Part shown: piece by piece, positions 7,360 to 10,511 of the stretch
How the letters are laid out: each line of letters starts with the position of its first letter
How positions within the stretch are numbered: position 1 is the first letter of the stretch
Assembly (NCBI GenBank): GCA_013041835.1
Contig: JABDRH010000261.1
Location: 1-10,511 of the forward strand
From: Desulfatitalea sp.
Lineage (GTDB): Bacteria; Desulfobacterota; Desulfobacteria; Desulfobacterales; Desulfosarcinaceae
Direction of reading: 5' to 3'
DNA length: 10,511 nucleotides
Translations under genes and position numbers: made by a program
Notes under the pieces: model-generated
Told to the model about the DNA's origin: nothing
The model's input: the letters and a program-made list of their open reading frames with translations, nothing else
Database searches by the model: none

Positions 7360-7761
7360 TCAGCGGGCCAGATCGATCACCAAAGGAACGACATGCAATT
7401 CCCGGCGCTTTTCGCTGGTGTTTCCCAGTTGCCAGCCGCGACAGCGGCCGTGACCGCCCATAAGTTCGTCGATGCGGTCAACGATGCCCTGGATGTTGAT
7501 CACAGGGTGGCGGGACAAGACACTGGGTAGTCCGTAAGTCAGATTGCATGCCAGACATTTACCTGGCCGCTGGTGCAATTCCAGGTCGAAATAGAGCTTA
7601 TCAGCTTCAAAACGATTGAAAGTCAAACGAATATCGTAAGCCCCTTCTGCCGCATCACCCAACAGGGCATCGAAAAAGTCATCCGTGCGGGCGGCGGGCA
7701 GCAGGTCTTCCAGCATCTGACGGGTGAAAATAGCGGTAACGGTTTCGTGGTCGTCTTTCAT
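7360..7761 (-). CDS. Conserved-looking hypothetical protein with a CxxC motif
   Basis: The product is 133 aa and I cannot assign it to a named family with confidence. It opens MKDDHETVTAIFTRQMLEDLLPAARTD, has an acidic first half, and holds a compact block PGKCLACNLTYGLP near residues 66-79, followed by LSRHPVINIQGIVDRID. The CxxC could bind metal or act in redox chemistry; a third cysteine lies in HGRCRGW. There is no signal peptide or membrane segment, so it should be cytoplasmic. It is the first gene after the promoter at 7809-7838 and precedes the M48 gene by 87 bp on the same strand. A weak Shine-Dalgarno (AAGGA, 10 nt upstream) supports the ATG at 7761. Confidence 0.7.
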   Translation of the reverse strand: MKDDHETVTAIFTRQMLEDLLPAARTDDFFDALLGDAAEGAYDIRLTFNRFEADKLYFDLELHQRPGKCLACNLTYGLPSVLSRHPVINIQGIVDRIDELMGGHGRCRGWQLGNTSEKRRELHVVPLVIDLAR

Positions 7762-7808
7762 GGTGAATCAATCCTTGTCTTGGGGTCAGCATGAAGAATC
7801 AACCATCG

Positions 7809-7838
7809 TCTATAAAGAAATTCCTGATTCAATGTCAA
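7809..7838 (-). promoter_or_regulatory. Sigma-70 promoter of the hypothetical-M48-glycosyltransferase/YchJ unit
   Basis: On the minus strand a perfect -35 TTGACA (7838-7833) is followed after 18 bp by TATAGA (7814-7809), four of six to the -10 consensus. Transcription would begin near 7802 and give a leader of about 40 nt before the ATG at 7761. This is the best sigma-70 promoter match I found in the window. Confidence 0.6.
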
Positions 7839-7868
7839 TACGTGATCATAGAATGGCCGCATTGAGAA

Positions 7869-7880
7869 TGCATCGATGCA
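7869..7880. promoter_or_regulatory. 12-bp perfect palindrome upstream of the promoter (possible operator)
   Basis: TGCATCGATGCA is its own reverse complement. It lies about 30 bp upstream of the -35 box of the minus-strand promoter at 7809-7838, and between that promoter and the end of the YkgJ-type gene. The position fits an activator site. No known regulator is matched. Confidence 0.3.
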
Positions 7881-7908
7881 CATCGACCAAGGGGCCATCC
7901 CTTCGCAC

Positions 7909-8610
7909 TCACCGGTCAAATCCTGGACACCCCGTCATCATGGCGTGTTTGCGACTCACTGGATAATTGCGGCAGATCCAGGGTTTAACGTCATGAATGG
8001 CGCACCGGTATTGATCAGGCGTGCGACCCTGCTTAAGGAACGGACAGATGCCGGCCGGTTGGTTGGTGCCGGGAACAACCCACATACGGTAACGGGCTTT
8101 GCCCTCACCGGTCCGGGTGATGCCAACCCACTTGAGCACGTCCTTGCGGCCCAGCGTCTCAAGCCGCGCCGCGTCCCCGGCCGTCATGCCGTCTTTGTAG
8201 TCCAACTCACGGCAACAACGCCCGCAGCGGCGGCATTGGAATTCGGCCATATCGGTTTCCAGCACGATATGCCATCGTACGCCGTCGGTAGCTGGCGCCA
8301 CGCGGCTGGGGATTTGGAAGACCCGGCGGCATAGCACGACAAGCTGTTCAGAGGACAAATCGCTGTGCAGGATGAGCCGGCACATGAACTCGATCAGGTC
8401 GGTATCGGCGAGATATCGTAATCGGCTGCCGCCGTCGTCCGACACCCAGATCCCTGCATGACCCGGTTCCCGTTTGTAGGTTATCCTCCCGGCAAACAAG
8501 GTCCTCAAGATTTCACTAAATAACAGCGTTTGCGGCGAATACCCTCGAAAATCGAGGCAAACGGCGCTTATGGCCTGCTCCGGGCTAAGTTGGATCTCCT
8601 CGTGCTGCAA
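7909..8610 (-). CDS. YkgJ-family cysteine cluster protein (Zn/Fe-binding, UPF0153-like)
   Basis: A 233-aa protein. The C-terminal half is the YkgJ cysteine cluster: CRRCGRCC (126-133), then ICPFL (188-192), YRCAIHDVKPWICRNYPV (201-218) and a last cysteine C228. Together these give eight cysteines of the kind annotated as a zinc- or iron-chelating domain, often predicted to be Fe-S. Residues 1 to about 115 form an extra N-terminal region with no motif I recognise. The start is a TTG at 8610, chosen because a strong Shine-Dalgarno (AAGGGAGG) lies 6 nt upstream. The biochemical role of the family is not settled. The gene stands alone on the minus strand and is divergent from the CBS-domain gene across 193 bp. 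Confidence 0.87.
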   Translation of the reverse strand: MQHEEIQLSPEQAISAVCLDFRGYSPQTLLFSEILRTLFAGRITYKREPGHAGIWVSDDGGSRLRYLADTDLIEFMCRLILHSDLSSEQLVVLCRRVFQIPSRVAPATDGVRWHIVLETDMAEFQCRRCGRCCRELDYKDGMTAGDAARLETLGRKDVLKWVGITRTGEGKARYRMWVVPGTNQPAGICPFLKQGRTPDQYRCAIHDVKPWICRNYPVSRKHAMMTGCPGFDR

Positions 8611-8764
8611 CGCCGACCTCCCTTCGATTACCGAGCATCACCGAATGGTGTATTTGACATTGCCACCGCTATCATCATACGTTTGACCATAAACATGCCA
8701 CACGGCATCGTCCATTGCTTTCTTTCACAAGCCTTGGCAAGATGCAGTGCAAAGCGGATCACAA

Positions 8765-8784
8765 CATCGGCAAACCCGCCGATG
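8765..8784 (+). promoter_or_regulatory. GC-rich inverted repeat just ahead of the CBS-gene ribosome binding site
   Basis: CATCGGC (8765-8771) and GCCGATG (8778-8784) are perfectly complementary around a 6-base loop. The hairpin ends about 6 nt before the AAGGAG Shine-Dalgarno of the CBS gene. It could be an operator or a leader hairpin affecting translation. Confidence 0.35.
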
Positions 8785-8803
8785 GCATCCAAGGAGAATC
8801 GCC

Positions 8804-9268
8804 ATGCTCACAGCAGCACAAATCATGACCACGGAACTGATTACGTTATCCCCTGAAACCGATATCGCCCAAGCGGCCAGAGTTCTGCTGGACAACGGGA
8901 TCAACGGCGCCCCGGTGGTTGATGACCAGGGCCGGCTTGTGGGTATTTTGTGCCAGAGCGATCTGGTGGTACAGCAAAAACGGATTCCGATGCCCACGGT
9001 ATTTACACTGTTGGACAGCTATGTGTCACTGACGTCCACAAAGCAGTGGGAAAAGCAGATCCGGAAAATTTCCGCGCTCACCGTTGCCGAAGCCATGACC
9101 CCGGACCCGGTTACCATAACAGGCCAAACGCCATTGGATGATATCGCGGGTCTGATGGTGGATAACAACTTGCACACCTTGCCGGTAGTGGACGACGACC
9201 GCCTGGTCGGCATCATCGGCAAGGAGGATGTCTTGCGAACGCTGTTGGGTTCACCCAAAGCGCATTAG
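8804..9268 (+). CDS. Two-CBS-domain protein
   Basis: A 154-aa protein made of two CBS motifs: residues about 6-56 (AAQIMTTELITLSP to VGILCQSDL) and about 96-147 (AEAMTPDPVTI to VGIIGKEDVL). About 40 residues separate them, including RIPMPTVFTLLDSYV. Paired CBS motifs form a Bateman module that usually binds adenine nucleotides and reports energy or redox state. No catalytic domain is attached, so its partner is unknown. I chose the ATG at 8804 over an upstream ATG at 8747, because AAGGAG lies 7 nt before it and the first CBS motif begins there. The TAG stop is shared with the end of the short palindromic element: TA comes from the flanking TTA and G is the first base of the element. Confidence 0.9.
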   Translation: MLTAAQIMTTELITLSPETDIAQAARVLLDNGINGAPVVDDQGRLVGILCQSDLVVQQKRIPMPTVFTLLDSYVSLTSTKQWEKQIRKISALTVAEAMTPDPVTITGQTPLDDIAGLMVDNNLHTLPVVDDDRLVGIIGKEDVLRTLLGSPKAH

Positions 9269-9321
9269 GCGATTTCTGTCAAAAAAAACCCTCTTTCTTG
9301 TCTTTTTTCCCGCCAATCGCC
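9268..9321. mobile_element. MITE-like element, short copy (54 bp), inverted relative to the long copy
   Basis: It begins GGCGATT, ends AATCGCC, and is flanked by TTA on both sides (9265-9267 and 9322-9324), exactly as the long copy is. Read on the plus strand it matches the reverse complement of the long copy's right arm: GGCGATTTCTGTCAAA is identical, then an A-rich spacer differs, then CCCTCTT-CTTGTCTTTTTTCCCG matches apart from single-base changes. Its other end carries GGCGATTGGCGG, the left end of the long copy. It thus looks like an internally deleted relative. It separates the CBS gene from the 48-aa gene. Confidence 0.72.
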
Positions 9322-9341
9322 TTAGCAAAGGGATGCCATCA

Positions 9342-9488
9342 GTGAAATATACCTGTACGCAATATCGCGAAGAGATGGTCCTGTTGGGCCTGAAACGTCG
9401 TTTGTCCGAACCTGCCCTGAATACCGAGGAACGTAAGCGCATCGAAAAAGAGATTAAAAAGCTGGAAGCTCAAATGGGGATGGACTAA
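9342..9488 (+). CDS. Small charged helical protein (48 aa), hypothetical
   Basis: With a GTG start at 9342 the product is 48 aa, beginning MKYTCTQYREEMVLLGLKRRL and ending KKLEAQMGMD. It is rich in Lys, Arg and Glu with heptad-like Leu and Ile spacing in the second half, so one or two helices, perhaps a coiled-coil hairpin, are expected. One cysteine is present. The GTG is preferred because AAAGGGA lies 8 nt before it. An ATG at 9333 (three residues longer) touches the Shine-Dalgarno and is less likely. It resembles short proteins I associate with sulfate reducers, but I cannot name a family. Without the inserted element it would follow the CBS gene by about 16 nt, so the two were probably an operon. 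Confidence 0.65.
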   Translation: MKYTCTQYREEMVLLGLKRRLSEPALNTEERKRIEKEIKKLEAQMGMD

Positions 9489-9543
9489 GCCGATCTTTTG
9501 CGAATTTTGATGTAAAACAAAATGGATCAGCCGTCGATCATAG

Positions 9544-9571
9544 CTATGTAATGTTGTAAAACATTACATAG
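9544..9571 (+). terminator. Perfect 12-bp-stem hairpin in the 9489-9809 non-coding region
   Basis: CTATGTAATGTT (9544-9555), loop GTAA, AACATTACATAG (9560-9571). It lies 55 bp past the stop of the 48-aa gene and is followed by TCTTTATC. The stem is AT-rich, so it is a weak intrinsic terminator; a dimeric-regulator binding site is the alternative. The rest of 9489-9809 holds the sigma-54-like site at 9697-9710 and a small repeat (TGAGGA 9732-9737 with TCCTCA 9751-9756); I see no gene in it. Confidence 0.4.
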
Positions 9572-9695
9572 TCTTTATCACCCAATCTACCCAAACCCTT
9601 CCTGGTTTTCTTCCCACCGGGTTAAACCGCACCACTCAATCTTTTAACATCCTGATAATTTAACATTTATTTTTTACATCCGGATTAGGCTCATC

Positions 9696-9711
9696 AGGCA
9701 TGCAATCTGCA
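9696..9711 (+). promoter_or_regulatory. Candidate sigma-54 (-24/-12) promoter of the PEP-CTERM gene
   Basis: AGGCATGCAATCTGCA has GG at 9697-9698 and GC at 9709-9710, separated by exactly 10 bp. It keeps GGCA and TGCA of the TGGCACG-N4-TTGCA consensus. Start of transcription would be near 9722, giving a leader of about 88 nt. PEP-CTERM genes are known in some bacteria to depend on RpoN with the PrsK/PrsR two-component system, which makes the match more credible. The same bases form a small palindrome, CATGCA-ATC-TGCATG. Confidence 0.45.
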
Positions 9712-9809
9712 TGGATCGAACCAAACACAAATGAGGACCGATTCGTCAAATCCTCACTATAGAAAGTACTGAAAAACACACCACGATCGAATGAAGCTAA
9801 GGGGGGGAA

Positions 9810-10460
9810 ATGAAAAAGATCATCTTGTTATTTGTCGGAATCATTGCACTGACGTTCGCGAACACAGCATTTGCACTTCAAATCGATTTTACCGACGCAA
9901 GCAAATGGAGTGCCGCGGACGGCAAAAACAGCTATACGGCCGATTACGGCAATCTGAGCGTGAAAGCCTCGGCGCTCCCGCTCTTAAAGAAATTGTCCTA
10001 TCAAACAGACGGCATGGGGGTTTCCGGTTGGATCGGCGGAGACGATGAAATCGGGCTGAAAGAAATGATATCGCTGAGCTTTTTCTCGAATTTGGGCGAA
10101 TTGAAAAGCGTTTTGATTTCCTCGTTCACCGTATCCGATTTGTTTGAAAATGAATTTTTCTGTGCGGACGAAGAGGGCGGATTCAAATATTCACCCGGCG
10201 GGTTACCGACAATCTTTAGCCCTGCAGATGGGGATTACAATCCGGATGGCGGCATCTTAACGTATCATTTTGATCAACCCGTCGCTGCCGCAAACTTCAC
10301 TTTCTTTGGTGTTAAGTCTTTATTCGGATGGAAGGATTTCGCCATTCAAAGCCTAGACTTGGTGGATGTAGCATCTGTTCCCGAACCGGCCACCATGTTG
10401 TTGTTCGGAACCGGTCTGATCGGCATTGCCGGCGTGTCACGCAAAAAGTTTCTTAGATAG
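9810..10460 (+). CDS. Secreted PEP-CTERM domain protein
   Basis: A 216-aa exported protein. Residues 1-22 are a Sec signal peptide ending in AFA (MKKIILLFVGIIALTFANTAFA). The C-terminus is a clear PEP-CTERM sorting tail: VPEPATMLLFGTGLIGIAGVSRKKFLR, with the PEP motif at 191-193, a hydrophobic span, then a basic end. Such tails are cut by an exosortase, usually encoded next to exopolysaccharide genes elsewhere in the genome; none is in this window. The middle part has no motif I recognise; it is rich in Ser, Phe and Gly and looks beta-rich. The ATG follows a run of seven Gs (9801-9807) acting as Shine-Dalgarno. The gene is visibly more A/T-rich than its neighbours. Its role in surface or matrix structure is inferred from the family. 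Confidence 0.92.
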   Translation: MKKIILLFVGIIALTFANTAFALQIDFTDASKWSAADGKNSYTADYGNLSVKASALPLLKKLSYQTDGMGVSGWIGGDDEIGLKEMISLSFFSNLGELKSVLISSFTVSDLFENEFFCADEEGGFKYSPGGLPTIFSPADGDYNPDGGILTYHFDQPVAAANFTFFGVKSLFGWKDFAIQSLDLVDVASVPEPATMLLFGTGLIGIAGVSRKKFLR

Positions 10461-10511
10461 CCATACACACACCTATACAGAATTCAATACAAGGCGGCCG
10501 CTGCCTAAGGC

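Noticed and set aside
8654..8683. TTGACA at 8654 as the -35 box of a CBS-gene promoter
   Set aside because: No acceptable -10 box lies 16-18 bp downstream; TATCAT is only 10 bp away.
9732..9756. TGAGGA/TCCTCA repeat in the PEP-CTERM leader as a riboswitch
   Set aside because: A single 6-bp stem with a 13-base loop and no conserved riboswitch core, such as the c-di-GMP motif, was found.
10490..10511. GC-rich stem AGGCG...TGCCT after the PEP-CTERM gene, including a GCGGCCGC site
   Set aside because: Only about four or five pairs are visible and the window ends before any T-run could be seen.

Overview
The window looks like ordinary chromosome from a Gram-negative, probably anaerobic bacterium. 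A Desulfobacterota (Desulfosarcina/Desulfococcus-type) host is my best guess. This is inference from gene content: a KaiC-like/XRE/cupin regulator, a thiol-free FAD oxidoreductase, a YkgJ-type cysteine cluster protein, a PEP-CTERM protein and several short conserved-looking hypotheticals. Coding density is high. There are no rRNA, tRNA, CRISPR or phage genes.

Left part (1-4410). An AsmA-like envelope protein on the minus strand runs off the left edge; it has a start but no stop in the window. Upstream, also on the minus strand, lies a probable two-gene unit. The first gene is an FAD/NAD(P)-dependent oxidoreductase (2802-4034) with its own sigma-70-like promoter. The second is a regulator (1423-2721) that fuses a KaiC/RadA-like domain lacking a P-loop, an XRE helix-turn-helix and a cupin. 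A strong hairpin follows the regulator. The gap before the next gene holds a 158-bp imperfect palindrome with inverted ends.

Middle (4411-7908). A plus-strand flavodoxin (4411-4845) converges on a three-gene minus-strand unit. In transcription order this unit is a 133-aa CxxC protein, an M48 lipoprotein metalloprotease, and a 528-aa fusion of a GT-B-like glycosyltransferase with a complete YchJ (UPF0225) protein. A perfect TTGACA -35 box and a TATAGA -10 box stand ahead of it. The fusion has an internal Shine-Dalgarno and ATG exactly at the YchJ junction.

Right part (7909-10511). A TTG-started YkgJ-type protein diverges from a two-CBS-domain protein, which is followed by a 48-aa helical protein. 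Between these two sits a second, 54-bp copy of the palindromic element, placed so that the CBS stop codon is kept. A 321-bp non-coding region follows, with a 12-bp-stem hairpin and a sigma-54-type -24/-12 site. It leads to a secreted PEP-CTERM protein that needs an exosortase encoded elsewhere.

The most original observation is the pair of related miniature inverted-repeat elements (4177-4334 and 9268-9321). They share both ends, lie in opposite orientation and are both flanked by TTA. Next are the glycosyltransferase-YchJ fusion with internal start, the P-loop-less regulator, and the candidate sigma-54 promoter of the PEP-CTERM gene. I saw no large new defence or biosynthetic system.
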